A DNA stretch of 50,721 nucleotides from Aminicenans sp964648465 (GCA_964648465.1 CAZYMU010000022.1:1-50721); one strand, 5' to 3'; counted from the first letter of the stretch, positions 34,190 to 43,173 are shown. Program-made: numbers and translations. The notes: generated by a model not told the origin, from the sequence alone.

Positions 34190-35353
34190 TTAATTTACTA
34201 AACTAACAACTTTCTGCGCTGCTTCCTTCATTGTGTTAGCAGAAATGATATTAAGCTTTGAGCTGGCAAGGATTTCCCTGCCTTTATCCACATTGGTCCC
34301 TTCTAGTCTAACTACCATGGGGACATGGGGCTTTACCTCCTGGCAGGCAGTAACAATCCCTTGAGCTAATAAATCACACTTTAAAATACCACCAAAAATG
34401 TTTACTAGAATTGCTTTTACTTTTTCATCGCTCATTAGAATACTGAAAGCTTTTGCTGCCATTTCCTTTGAAGCTCCTCCGCCTACATCGAGAAAATTTG
34501 CTGGCTCGCCACCATAAATTTTTATAGAATCCATAGTTGCCATGGCCAGCCCTGCTCCATTTACCATACATCCGACATTCCCTTCCAAGCCTATGTAGCT
34601 TAAATTACTCTCCCTGGCAATTGTCTCTGCCGGCAACTCCTCTTCTAAAATCCTCATTTCAGCAATATCAGGGTGGCGCAAAACCCCACTGTCATCAAAG
34701 CTGAGTTTTGCATCCAAAGCTACAATTCTACCCTCTTTAGTTATTACAAGAGGATTTATTTCGGCAAGCGCGCAATCGTATTGAATAAAGATGCTGTAAA
34801 GTTTCATCATGAACTTTACAATTTTGCCAATCACATCTTTATCTGTGATACCAAGCTTAAAAGCAAGGTTTCTTGCCTGAAAAGGCATCATGCCTGTAAG
34901 TGGATCAATATATTCCTTGAAGATAGCCGAGGGATTTGTACGAGCCGTTTCTTCTATCTCCACTCCTCCCTGAGAGCTTGCTATACATACTACTTTTGAA
35001 CGGGAACGGTCTATTGTTGCAGCACAATACAATTCCTTATCAATATTGCAACATTCTTCAATTAAGACTCTATTAACCTTTTTGGCTGAGCCGCCGCTCT
35101 GATAAGTTTTAAGAGGAGTGCTGAGAATTTTTTCAGTATATTGTTTAACTTCTTTAAAAGATTTGGCAATCTTGATACCTCCGGCTTTGCCTCGTCCACC
35201 TGCCAAGATCTGAGCTTTAACCACCCAAGCCTTACCGCCTATTTCTTTGGCAATATTTTCTGCTTTTTGAGGGTCAGAAGTAACTTTGCCCTTAGGCACA
35301 TCTAACCCGGACTTCTTAAACAATTCTTTGGCTTGATATTCAAAAATATTCAA
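34190..35353 (-). CDS. sucC: Succinyl-CoA synthetase beta subunit
   Basis: A 387-residue subunit of normal length: ATP-grasp domain with NIFEYQAKELFKKSGL, AQILAGGRGKAGG and AEINPLVITKEGRIVALDAK, then the ligase domain with GNVGCMVNGAGLAMATMD, FLDVGGGA and VNIFGGILKCD. Pairs with the sucD gene directly downstream. It is the first intact gene of the sucCD-kor-por cluster; a fumarase relic lies about 240 bases upstream. A second, ferredoxin-fused beta-like subunit is encoded at 8811-10385. Confidence 0.95.
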   Translation of the reverse strand: MNIFEYQAKELFKKSGLDVPKGKVTSDPQKAENIAKEIGGKAWVVKAQILAGGRGKAGGIKIAKSFKEVKQYTEKILSTPLKTYQSGGSAKKVNRVLIEECCNIDKELYCAATIDRSRSKVVCIASSQGGVEIEETARTNPSAIFKEYIDPLTGMMPFQARNLAFKLGITDKDVIGKIVKFMMKLYSIFIQYDCALAEINPLVITKEGRIVALDAKLSFDDSGVLRHPDIAEMRILEEELPAETIARESNLSYIGLEGNVGCMVNGAGLAMATMDSIKIYGGEPANFLDVGGGASKEMAAKAFSILMSDEKVKAILVNIFGGILKCDLLAQGIVTACQEVKPHVPMVVRLEGTNVDKGREILASSKLNIISANTMKEAAQKVVSLVN

Positions 35354-35786
35354 TTAAGCTTTCCTTAAAGATATACTCTTCAACCTTTCAACCAAGGGTT
35401 TACGCTGAAAGAAAAGTTAAATTACTCTACTAGAAAAAATTTGTCAAGAATTTTAAAGAAAATAAATATTTTGGAGTTGGTTCAATATTTTTAACCGAAA
35501 TCTCAGCCTTTCTTAAAATTAATTAACCTGGATTAGTCATGAGTCATTGAAATTATTTTATTGCACCGGAAGTTTTTCAGAATAATTAAGACTAAGTATT
35601 AATACGATACTTCTCCACTCCTTCCTTAAACAAATCCCTTCCATAACAATCATTAGCCACAATTACGGGAAAATCTTCAACCTGCAGACAGCGTATTGCT
35701 TCAGGCCCTAAATCTTCATAGGCAAGGAATCAAACATAATTTGGTTTATGTTCTTTATTGATACAATAATGTCTTATTTTCTTTAA
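35354..35786. other. Intergenic region with a fumarase relic and a composition change
   Basis: About 430 bases. 35592-35729 is the relic described separately. The stretch 35360-35580 is AT-rich and probably holds the sucC promoter; no gene was recognised. Confidence 0.5.
35592..35729 (-). pseudogene. Class I fumarase beta-domain C-terminal relic
   Basis: The minus frame reads FLAYEDLGPEAIRCLQVEDF, then PVIVANDCYGRDLFKEGVEK, YRINT and stop. This is the C-terminal end of the Fe-S-dependent class I fumarase beta part (xxLGPEAIRRLEVEDFPAIVxND). An in-frame TGA precedes it and the rest of the gene is absent; the ZIP transporter gene begins 58 bases further. It sits just upstream of sucC in the same direction, as fumarase genes often do in such TCA clusters, so a deletion or insertion joined the cluster to new DNA here. 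Confidence 0.75.
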
Positions 35787-36515
35787 TTATAATAATTTTG
35801 TTAGTGCAATAAATAGAGCTAATAATACTCCTGCTATAAAAGAAAGAGTAGAGTGTTCCCTTTTTTGTTCTTGTGCTTCAGGTAAAAGATGAGCAGCAGA
35901 AACATATAATAACACTCCTGCGACAAAACCAAGCATTAAACCTAAACTAGATTTACCTAATTTACTTATAAAAGGATATGCGATAAGCGCTCCTATAGGT
36001 GTTGTAAGAGCTGCTATTAGGAAAGCATATAACATAGCAACTTTTTTTTTAATTCCTCCTTCTATTAAGAAAACGTAGGTTATGATTCCTTCAGCAAATT
36101 CATGTACGACTAAGCCAGTTGCTGCTAGTACTCCAGTGAGTATACTGACACTAAAGGTTACAGTATAAATAATTCCGTCAATAAAAGAATGAATGCCAAT
36201 TCCTTCAGCTGCTGTTAAACCAAATGCAAGATTTTTCTTTTTTGTAAAATATTTTATTATTTTATTTGAAGAAAACATGAATAAAAAGCCGATAAGAGCC
36301 ATAAACCCCGAATAAATATTTTTCTGAATAGCTTCAGGTAAGACCAGTATTAATGGTGTTGAGATCAATACTCCTGCAGCAAAACACATGAAATAAGTTT
36401 TGGCTTTTTCAGCCCATTCTCTGTATTTAAAGATAGTTAAAATTCCAAGACTATTTACTAAAGCTGCAAAAAATGCAAATCCTGCTATCCAAATAAAGGT
36501 ATCATTTTCATGCAT
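35787..36515 (-). CDS. ZIP-family divalent metal transporter
   Basis: A 242-residue integral membrane protein with eight hydrophobic segments. Helices 4 and 5 carry the ZIP metal-binding motifs: IGIHSFIDGIIYT (HSxxDG) and LVVHEFAEGIITYVF (HExxEG). YREWAEKAKTYFMCFAAGVL and the C-terminal SAAHLLPEA are also family features. It imports or exports Zn2+, Fe2+ or Mn2+ at the cell membrane. It lies in a markedly AT-rich segment with a KaiC-like gene on the same strand 100 bases upstream. Confidence 0.88.
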   Translation of the reverse strand: MHENDTFIWIAGFAFFAALVNSLGILTIFKYREWAEKAKTYFMCFAAGVLISTPLILVLPEAIQKNIYSGFMALIGFLFMFSSNKIIKYFTKKKNLAFGLTAAEGIGIHSFIDGIIYTVTFSVSILTGVLAATGLVVHEFAEGIITYVFLIEGGIKKKVAMLYAFLIAALTTPIGALIAYPFISKLGKSSLGLMLGFVAGVLLYVSAAHLLPEAQEQKREHSTLSFIAGVLLALFIALTKLL

Positions 36516-36615
36516 TTTACATTCCTCTTTTCGAGATTAAAAAAATGACTTTGAAAGTCATAAAAATTTACTTTCCGGAATAGAAAGACAAAACAAATAA
36601 TTTTTAAATAATTAC

Positions 36616-37371
36616 CTATATTTTGGAGATAGTTGGAATAACTATTTTTCTGCTATGATCAGCGACTTCTTTTACTTCCATAAGAGCTCCGGAAGGGATT
36701 GGAACTTCGATTTCTCCTTTTTTATAGGGTAAATCTTTAAGTTTAATAATTTTCATGAATAGTCTAAATGGTTCTTTTTCGCTTCTGGTCATAATGAGAT
36801 TATCCGCTGCATTTTCCAAATTTTCGATTTCTTTTTTCTTTGCTGATGTGCTTGTCGAAAAAAGGTAAGTCCTGGTTTTGTCATTAGCTATAGTGTCAAT
36901 CATCTGGTTCAGTATCTGATTTTCGTAAGTAGGTGAAAAAAGTAGCAGATTTAATGCAGAACCAAAAACCAAAATACCTGGGCCTTCTTTAGGAAGAGAT
37001 GATGATGCTTTTTCGATTGCTTTAATCCATATCTCTGGTTTTACCAAGTTAGCTTTTAGTTCTTTTGGATTGGTTTTACTAATTCCGCTAATAGCAGCAT
37101 CCAACTGGATGAAAAAGGAATTATTTTTATATTCAGATAGTTCTATATGTGTTACTTTTTTTAGACTGGCAAAAATGAAATCCTTGCTGGGATATTGGAG
37201 TGACATAAACACAACACTCCCACCTGATTTTAACCAGGCTGCAACAAAGTTGTTTCCGATTAAAGGTTTTCCTGATCCTCCGGGGCCAGAAATTATTGTA
37301 GAAGAATTCACTAGAATTCCTTCTGGCATCAAATTATCCAGCCAATCTACTCCAAGTTTTATTTTATTCAT
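36616..37371 (-). CDS. KaiC/RadA-superfamily ATPase-like protein with altered Walker A
   Basis: A 251-residue single-domain RecA-fold protein of the KaiC/RAD55-like type. It begins KIKLGVDWLDNLMPEGI, the usual opening of these ATPases, then has GPGGSGKP where the P-loop Lys is followed by Pro instead of Thr/Ser. A Walker B-like strand reads GPGILVFGSALNLLLF, with no acidic end, so ATP hydrolysis is doubtful. No C-terminal second domain. The function of archaeal and bacterial single-domain KaiC homologues is mostly unknown (signalling, motility). Same strand as the ZIP gene. Possibly horizontally acquired, as nearby composition suggests. Confidence 0.75.
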   Translation of the reverse strand: MNKIKLGVDWLDNLMPEGILVNSSTIISGPGGSGKPLIGNNFVAAWLKSGGSVVFMSLQYPSKDFIFASLKKVTHIELSEYKNNSFFIQLDAAISGISKTNPKELKANLVKPEIWIKAIEKASSSLPKEGPGILVFGSALNLLLFSPTYENQILNQMIDTIANDKTRTYLFSTSTSAKKKEIENLENAADNLIMTRSEKEPFRLFMKIIKLKDLPYKKGEIEVPIPSGALMEVKEVADHSRKIVIPTISKI

Positions 37372-37817
37372 TTGAAAAACCTATCAATGTTATACTTGGC
37401 AATCTTGATTTCATTCATTTTTATATTAATCGAAAAATCGATATTAGTCCACTCTATTAACATTCTAGTATCTCAAATGTTTATTTTGTTCTTTAAGATA
37501 TAATTATACTACTTGAGTCAAGGCTATCTAATTTTCAGAAAACAAAGTCTTAATACAGAATATCTTATCTTCTATGAAGGAAACATTTTTGCCTATATAG
37601 GGAATGTTGAGGAGGATTTGTTAAGTATTGTATATGGATATCCCATGAAAACGAGATTATATCAAATGAATAAAAAAAGGAAAAAGCAAAAAATACAACA
37701 TGTAGGATATTTTTTTTAATTTACCCAACATCTTGTATAAAACTCTTGACATAAAAAATCTAAAGTAATATGTATAAAAAGACATTAATCGTAATAGAGA
37801 TCAAAGAGGAGAATAAA
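37372..37817. other. Intergenic region upstream of nrdJ
   Basis: About 445 bases between divergent genes. It includes the promoter-like site at 37746-37774. A 68-codon open frame at 37513-37719 has a TTG start without SD and is not supported. No cobalamin riboswitch was recognised, although nrdJ and B12 genes often have one. Confidence 0.45.
37746..37774 (+). promoter_or_regulatory. Putative sigma-70-type promoter for nrdJ
   Basis: Perfect -35 TTGACA (37746-37751), 17-base spacer, -10-like TATGTA (37769-37774). A start near 37780 would leave a leader of about 35-40 bases before the nrdJ ATG with its AGAGGAG SD. Shown by sequence only; the region is AT-rich, so chance is possible. Confidence 0.45.
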
Positions 37818-40283
37818 ATGATAGAAATCAAAAAAATTGAAAAAAGAGATGGAAAAATTTCAGAATTTAATCCAAAAAAAATTGTTGATGCTGTTTATAA
37901 AGCTACCGAAGCAGTTGGTATGCCTAATTATCAATTAGCTAAGACATTGACTGATAGAATAGTGAAAAGTCTGGAAGAGAATTTTAATAAAAAAGAGATA
38001 CCTAAAGTAGAGCAAATTCAAGATGCAGTAGAGCAAGTTTTAATGGAAGAAAGGGAGAGTAGAACTGCTAAGGCTTATATTTTGTATAGACAAAAAAGAG
38101 GTACAATTAGAACTGAAAAACAGCAGGTTTTAAACAAAAATAATATAGATGAGGTTGATAAAAAATTTGATATTAATTCTCTTAGAGTTTTAAGGTCCAG
38201 GTATTTGAAAAAAGACAAAGAGGGAAAAGTGAAAGAATCTCCTAGAGAATTATTTACTAGAGTTGCTGTTCATGTCGGGTTGCCTTCTTTATTTTATGAT
38301 ACAAAAGTATTCAAAAAAGAAAAAGCTCCTTTACATGCTCAAGAATCGTTTGATAGTCAAGAGCATGCTAATAAGGTTAAAATTGGAAAATTTAAGCTAA
38401 ACCAGTTTCATTTATTAGCCTTAAAAAGATTGTTTGATAGATTTAATGAAAAAAAACAAATGAAAGTTACATGGAGTAATTTTTTTAATCTAATTAAAAA
38501 GGGAGAGTTTAATCATTATGAACAAGAAATAGAGCAATATTACAGTTTAATGGTTGAAAGACGTTTTTTCCCAAATACACCTGCCTTGGTCAATTTTGGT
38601 AATTACTTGGGAATGGGAAGTGCTTGTTTTGTTCTTGATGTAGAAGACTCAATAGATAGCATTATGGATACTCTTAAAAGAGCTTCGGTGATTTTTAAGG
38701 CAGGTGGAGGCGTTGGATATAATTTTTCTCATATTAGACCGGAAGGTGACTTTGTTAAAACTACCGGAGGTGTAGCTTCGGGTCCCATTAGTTTTATGTC
38801 CTTGTTTAATAGAATGACAGAGGTTATTAAACAAGGAGGGATTAGAAGAGGCGCTAACATGGGTATTCTTAATTGTTCTCATCCTGATATTGATAAATTT
38901 ATTACGGCTAAGAAAGGAAATTTATCTCTTCATAACTTCAATATTTCAGTATGGATAGATTCTGATTTTTGGGATTATTATAGAAAGAACAAGCCTTATC
39001 CTTTAGTGAACCCTCGCACAAATGAGGTGGTTAAAAATGTTAATCCTCGTAAGCTGTTCGATTTATTACTTTATCAAGGTTGGGAATCAGCAGAACCAGG
39101 TATTATATTTGGTGATTGGTCTAATAAGTATAATCCATTTTTAGATACTTTGGGTCCTATTGAAGCGACTAATCCATGTGGAGAGGTTTTGCTTTATCCT
39201 TATGAAAGCTGTAATCTAGGAAGCATTAATGTTTGGTCTTTTGTTAAAAGGGAACCTACTAATGGAAGAAAAAAACAAGTTGAATTTGATTGGAAAGCTT
39301 TTGAGAAAACTATTTATTTAGCTACTAAATTTTTAGATAATGTTGTGGAGATTAACAATTATCCTTTAAAGAAGATAGAAGAATTATCACTTAGTACAAG
39401 GAAGATTGGTTTGGGAATTATGGGATTAGGCAATCTTCTCTATGATTTGGAAATTCCTTATGATTCTAATCAGGGAGTGGAATTTATGGAGAGGATGATG
39501 GAGTTTGTTAATCTTCATTCTAAGGAAAGTTCTATTGATTTAGCGAGAGAAAGGGGAGCTTTTCCTTACTATGATAAAAGTTTTTATTCTAACGGAAGGT
39601 TGCCTTTTAAGGGTTCTGAAGAAGAGGATTCCTGGCATCTTGATTGGAATGATTTAAAGAGGAGAATAAAAAAGTATGGTTTACGAAATGCATTCACTAC
39701 TGTTATTGCTCCTACTGGATCCATTTCTATGATTGCAGGATGTTCTTCAGGGATAGAACCTGTATATAGTTTAGTGTTTGAGAAAAAAGTGGCTGTAGGT
39801 ACTTTTTATTATGTTGATCCAGTCTTTGAGAAAGTTATGTCAAGAGAAGGTATTTTTGATGAAGATTTGATCCGAGAGGTCTCTCAAAGAGGAGGGAGTG
39901 TAGAAGATTTGAGATTTATTCCTCATGATTTAAGGAAAATTTTTTCTGTGTCAATGGATATTAAGGCAGAAAATCATATTAAAGCTTTAGCGGCTTTTCA
40001 AAAATGGACGGATTCTTCTATTTCAAAAACTATTAATTTTCCAGAAGATGTTAGTATAGATGAGATGAAAAAGGCTTATCTTCTCGCTCATAAATTAGGA
40101 TGTAAAGATTTGACAGTTTTCAGAAATAAATCCATTAGAGGCGTGTTAACTGCTGGAGCTACTGAGAAAAAAAAGAAAGAGCAAAAGCCACAAAGACTTA
40201 TAAGTCATAAAGATGACAAGGTAATGGGACATTATGTGTATCAAGAGGCTAATGTTTCAGAAGATGAACAAGAAGAAATTTAA
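37818..40283 (+). CDS. nrdJ: Adenosylcobalamin-dependent (class II) ribonucleotide reductase
   Basis: Reduces ribonucleotides to deoxyribonucleotides using B12, without oxygen. An N-terminal ATP-cone (KKIEKRDGKISEFNPKKIVD, residues 3-90) gives dATP/ATP control. The reductase barrel includes GMGSACFVLDVEDS, the finger-loop and nucleotide region (GGVGYNFSHIRPEG), catalytic NPCGEVLLYPYESCNLGSIN (radical Cys and Cys of the CNLG motif) and APTGSISMIAGCSSGIEP. ATG 37818 follows AGAGGAGAATAAA; a 16-residue upstream extension is not needed. The C-terminus (after GCKDLTVF) has no Cys in its last 60-odd residues, unlike typical NrdJ, which ends with a redox Cys pair. A separate reductant or different docking is implied. 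The gene lies in an AT-rich segment. Confidence 0.92.
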   Translation: MIEIKKIEKRDGKISEFNPKKIVDAVYKATEAVGMPNYQLAKTLTDRIVKSLEENFNKKEIPKVEQIQDAVEQVLMEERESRTAKAYILYRQKRGTIRTEKQQVLNKNNIDEVDKKFDINSLRVLRSRYLKKDKEGKVKESPRELFTRVAVHVGLPSLFYDTKVFKKEKAPLHAQESFDSQEHANKVKIGKFKLNQFHLLALKRLFDRFNEKKQMKVTWSNFFNLIKKGEFNHYEQEIEQYYSLMVERRFFPNTPALVNFGNYLGMGSACFVLDVEDSIDSIMDTLKRASVIFKAGGGVGYNFSHIRPEGDFVKTTGGVASGPISFMSLFNRMTEVIKQGGIRRGANMGILNCSHPDIDKFITAKKGNLSLHNFNISVWIDSDFWDYYRKNKPYPLVNPRTNEVVKNVNPRKLFDLLLYQGWESAEPGIIFGDWSNKYNPFLDTLGPIEATNPCGEVLLYPYESCNLGSINVWSFVKREPTNGRKKQVEFDWKAFEKTIYLATKFLDNVVEINNYPLKKIEELSLSTRKIGLGIMGLGNLLYDLEIPYDSNQGVEFMERMMEFVNLHSKESSIDLARERGAFPYYDKSFYSNGRLPFKGSEEEDSWHLDWNDLKRRIKKYGLRNAFTTVIAPTGSISMIAGCSSGIEPVYSLVFEKKVAVGTFYYVDPVFEKVMSREGIFDEDLIREVSQRGGSVEDLRFIPHDLRKIFSVSMDIKAENHIKALAAFQKWTDSSISKTINFPEDVSIDEMKKAYLLAHKLGCKDLTVFRNKSIRGVLTAGATEKKKKEQKPQRLISHKDDKVMGHYVYQEANVSEDEQEEI

Positions 40284-40502
40284 TCTATAAAAACTATTCA
40301 CAAATTTAGGAAGGTCAGTCTGTATTTTCTAATTATTGCGATTTTTTCTAAACAAAAAGTTTTTCCGGATTACCCGACAGAAAGCCAGCTTATTTTCCGA
40401 AGAGGTTAGGCTTGATTCTTTTTGGGTTTACTCTATAATATGCATGATAGTCTGGACTATCTAAGGAATATGGAAAGGTCATGGACTGTTAGGAGAATTA
40501 TT

Positions 40503-41882
40503 ATGGAATTACCTAAACTGGGTTCGATCAAGCTGCCTAAAGTTGAACTGCCGAAATGGAAATTGCCTGAACTGAAGTTCCCCTCGTTTAAAATTCCAAA
40601 ATTAAAAATAGGTGATAGTACAGCTGACATCCCCATTGTTCAAGGTGGAATGGGAGTCGGTATCTCCCTTTCCGGGTTGACATCAGCAGTTGCTAACCAA
40701 GGAGGGATCGGTGTCATCGCCGCCAATGCCATCGGTATGGTGGAACGGGATTATTTTAAAGACGGAAAAGAAGCCAACATCCGGGTGCTGAGAAAGGAAA
40801 TCCGAAAAGCCAGAAAAAAAACAGATGGAATTATCGGCGTCAATATCATGGTGGCCGTAAATGACTATCCTGATCTCTTGCAGGTGTGCATCGAAGAGAG
40901 AGTGGATGTTGTATTTATTGGAGCCGGCCTTCCTGTAAGAGGGATTCCGATCGATGCACTAAGGAAAGCCAATGTGAAGTTCGTACCCATTGTCAGTTCC
41001 GGCAGAGCCGCTAGACTCATTTTTTCTGTCTGGCAAAAAAAATATCATGATATTCCGGATGGGGTTGTTGTAGAGGGCCCAAAAGCTGGAGGGCATCTTG
41101 GGTTTAAGCAAGAACAGATAAGTGATCCGGCTTACAGGCTCGAAAACCTTGTTCCGGATGTCATCAAAGCACTCAAGGATTTTGAAAAATCATTCAGCCG
41201 CAAGATCCCAGTCATTGCCGCGGGGGGCATATTCACCGGCAAGGATATCCATAAGTTTCTCAAAATGGGAGCTGCGGGTGTTCAGATGGGGTCCCGCTTT
41301 GTGGCGACCAAAGAGTGTGATGCGAATATCCGATTTAAAGAAGCCTACCTGAAAAGCAAAAAGGAAGACATCATCATCATAAAAAGCCCTGTCGGGCTTC
41401 CCGGGAGAGCCATCACCAACCCCTTTCTTGAAAGAGTACAAAGTGGAAAGCGGGAGACATTCCGCTGCCCCTGGCAATGTCTTACTAGCTGTGGTGCCGA
41501 CAAGGCAAATTACTGCATTTCCATTGCTCTGAATAATGCCCGTCTGGGGAACCTGAAAAAGGGATTCGCCTTTGCCGGAGAGAATGCTTATCGCATAAAA
41601 GAGATCGTCTCTGTGAAAGACCTCATGCTCTCACTGACAGGGGAATTACAGTCTGCGGCTGACAAGTGGATTGTGAATTTAAAAAATGAATATGAAAAGA
41701 CATCGAAAAAACTGCATGAATTGAAAGAAGCTTTTCAGAAGCTGAAAAAAGATTACGCATCCGTTGTTGAGAAAAGCAGTAAAACATTTAATTTTGACCT
41801 GAAAAACCTTTCGAACAAAAAATCCAAACTAATAGAAGAATACATGAAGTACTCAAAGAAACTTAAAAAGATTGAAATCTAA
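40503..41882 (+). CDS. Nitronate monooxygenase/FabK-like FMN enzyme
   Basis: A TIM-barrel FMN oxidoreductase of the nitronate-monooxygenase family. The core runs from IPIVQGGMGVGISLSGLTSA (about residue 40) through GVNIMVAVNDY, VEGPKAGGHLGFK, IAAGGIFTGKDIHKFLKMGA and GVQMGSRFVATKEC. Before it lies a short repetitive stretch (residues 1-35) in which an LPK/IPK unit recurs every 5-7 residues, and after it a Lys/Glu-rich coiled coil (about 395-459). Two Cys clusters in CPWQCLTSCGAD, seen in many family members, may hold a cluster or a zinc. The longer frame from TTG 40422 is not used because AGGAG precedes ATG 40503 by 7 bases. Substrate unknown. Confidence 0.85.
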   Translation: MELPKLGSIKLPKVELPKWKLPELKFPSFKIPKLKIGDSTADIPIVQGGMGVGISLSGLTSAVANQGGIGVIAANAIGMVERDYFKDGKEANIRVLRKEIRKARKKTDGIIGVNIMVAVNDYPDLLQVCIEERVDVVFIGAGLPVRGIPIDALRKANVKFVPIVSSGRAARLIFSVWQKKYHDIPDGVVVEGPKAGGHLGFKQEQISDPAYRLENLVPDVIKALKDFEKSFSRKIPVIAAGGIFTGKDIHKFLKMGAAGVQMGSRFVATKECDANIRFKEAYLKSKKEDIIIIKSPVGLPGRAITNPFLERVQSGKRETFRCPWQCLTSCGADKANYCISIALNNARLGNLKKGFAFAGENAYRIKEIVSVKDLMLSLTGELQSAADKWIVNLKNEYEKTSKKLHELKEAFQKLKKDYASVVEKSSKTFNFDLKNLSNKKSKLIEEYMKYSKKLKKIEI

Positions 41883-41966
41883 TTCCTTTCCTATTTTGAA
41901 AGAATGTAAGCTATAAATTCCTGTGATGGATATTGATTTAGAGGAATTCATAATATGTAGAGGGTT

Positions 41967-42000
41967 CTGCAGCTGTATTTTCTCAAAATACAGAATGCAG
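41967..42000. other. Strong inverted repeat between NMO-like and hydrolase genes
   Basis: Inner stem CTGTATTTT (41973-41981) and AAAATACAG (41985-41993) around loop CTC, with an outer stem CTGCA (41967-41971) and TGCAG (41996-42000). No T-run follows on the plus strand. It may end the NMO-like transcript, act in the hydrolase leader or be a remnant of a mobile element end. Confidence 0.5.
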
Positions 42001-42055
42001 TATAGTAATTGTTATACATGAACGTTGTGTCCAATGATGAAAATAACGACATAAT

Positions 42056-43102
42056 ATGAAAAAATTGCTTATTAAGTTGTTGAAAATATTTGGGATTACT
42101 CTACTCATTTTATTAGCTGGATTTATAATTCTAATGTTTTTTACTGGGCCAAAATTACCAGATAATACTGACACGATTATTGATAATGTCATGAACTCTA
42201 AGCTTCCTGAACTTGTAAAAGGAAAATCTGGATATGTAATCTCTGATAATTATAAGATTTGGTATGAATCAATTACACCAAAAGACACTAATAAAGGGGC
42301 AATTTTATTATTCATGGGTATGGCAACTGATGCCTTGGGGTGGCCACAAACATTTATTGATAAATTAGTAGATTCTGGTTATCAGGTAATACGGTTTGAC
42401 TATAGAGGGACAGGACTGTCTGATTGGATTGAAGACTGGCAACAGAAACCGTATTCATTAGCAGATTTAGCAAAAGATGCAAAAACAATTCTTGACACAT
42501 TGAAAATTAGTAAAGCGAATTTGATTGGATTATCATTAGGCGGTATGGTTGCTCAAGAATTTGCAATTGAGAATGCGGACAGAACGCTAACCTTAACATC
42601 AATAATGTCTTCTGGGAATATTGTAGACAAAGAATTGCCAAAAGTATCTAACAGTGTTGTATTTGATTTTACAAAAATTGCAATTAAATATGGAATTTTT
42701 AAGAGTGAAAAGAACACAATAAAATTAATTTTAGCGGCAAAAGTGATTCTTCGCGGAGATGCACAATATGAAATTGATGTAAAAGGAACAGCCGAACAAG
42801 TCATTTATAATTTAAGGAAACGAAAAGGCTACAACCCAAATGCATCAAGCCAACATGATGAAGCTTCTAATCTATCTGATTCTCGTTATGACAAATTGAA
42901 AGATTTAAAAATTCCAGTATTGATTATTCATGGATTAAATGACCCATTTGTGTCAATTGAACACAGCAAAAAATTAGCATCTGTAATCCCAAATTCTAAG
43001 ACAAGATGGTTTAATAATATGGGGCATGATTTACCTTTAAACCTGATTGATCCGATAACTAAAGAGATTATTTCATTTATAACAATGAAAACTGATAAAT
43101 AA
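42056..43102 (+). CDS. Alpha/beta-hydrolase, membrane-anchored
   Basis: A 348-residue alpha/beta-fold hydrolase. Residues 7-27 are a hydrophobic N-terminal anchor or uncleaved signal (KIFGITLLILLAGFIILMFF). The fold shows oxyanion strand-loop LLFMGMATDALGW, RFDYRGTGLSD, the nucleophile elbow GLSLGGMVAQE (Ser), the acid in HGLNDPFV (Asp) and catalytic His in NNMGHDLPL. It resembles epoxide-hydrolase and bromoperoxidase-like esterases. Substrate unknown. No clear SD before ATG 42056. An AT-rich sequence and relics on its downstream side suggest recent insertion or exchange in this area. Confidence 0.87.
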   Translation: MKKLLIKLLKIFGITLLILLAGFIILMFFTGPKLPDNTDTIIDNVMNSKLPELVKGKSGYVISDNYKIWYESITPKDTNKGAILLFMGMATDALGWPQTFIDKLVDSGYQVIRFDYRGTGLSDWIEDWQQKPYSLADLAKDAKTILDTLKISKANLIGLSLGGMVAQEFAIENADRTLTLTSIMSSGNIVDKELPKVSNSVVFDFTKIAIKYGIFKSEKNTIKLILAAKVILRGDAQYEIDVKGTAEQVIYNLRKRKGYNPNASSQHDEASNLSDSRYDKLKDLKIPVLIIHGLNDPFVSIEHSKKLASVIPNSKTRWFNNMGHDLPLNLIDPITKEIISFITMKTDK

Positions 43103-43173
43103 ACGCAGCACACAAAAAACAAATCCAGTCAACACGAAACCCATAAGAAAGAGAGAATCTCATAAAATTGGCC

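Noticed and set aside
37513..37719. 68-codon open frame upstream of nrdJ
   Set aside because: TTG start without SD in AT-rich DNA; no motif seen.
37372..37817. Cobalamin riboswitch before nrdJ
   Set aside because: No B12-box-like sequence (GCCACTG) or matching structure was seen.
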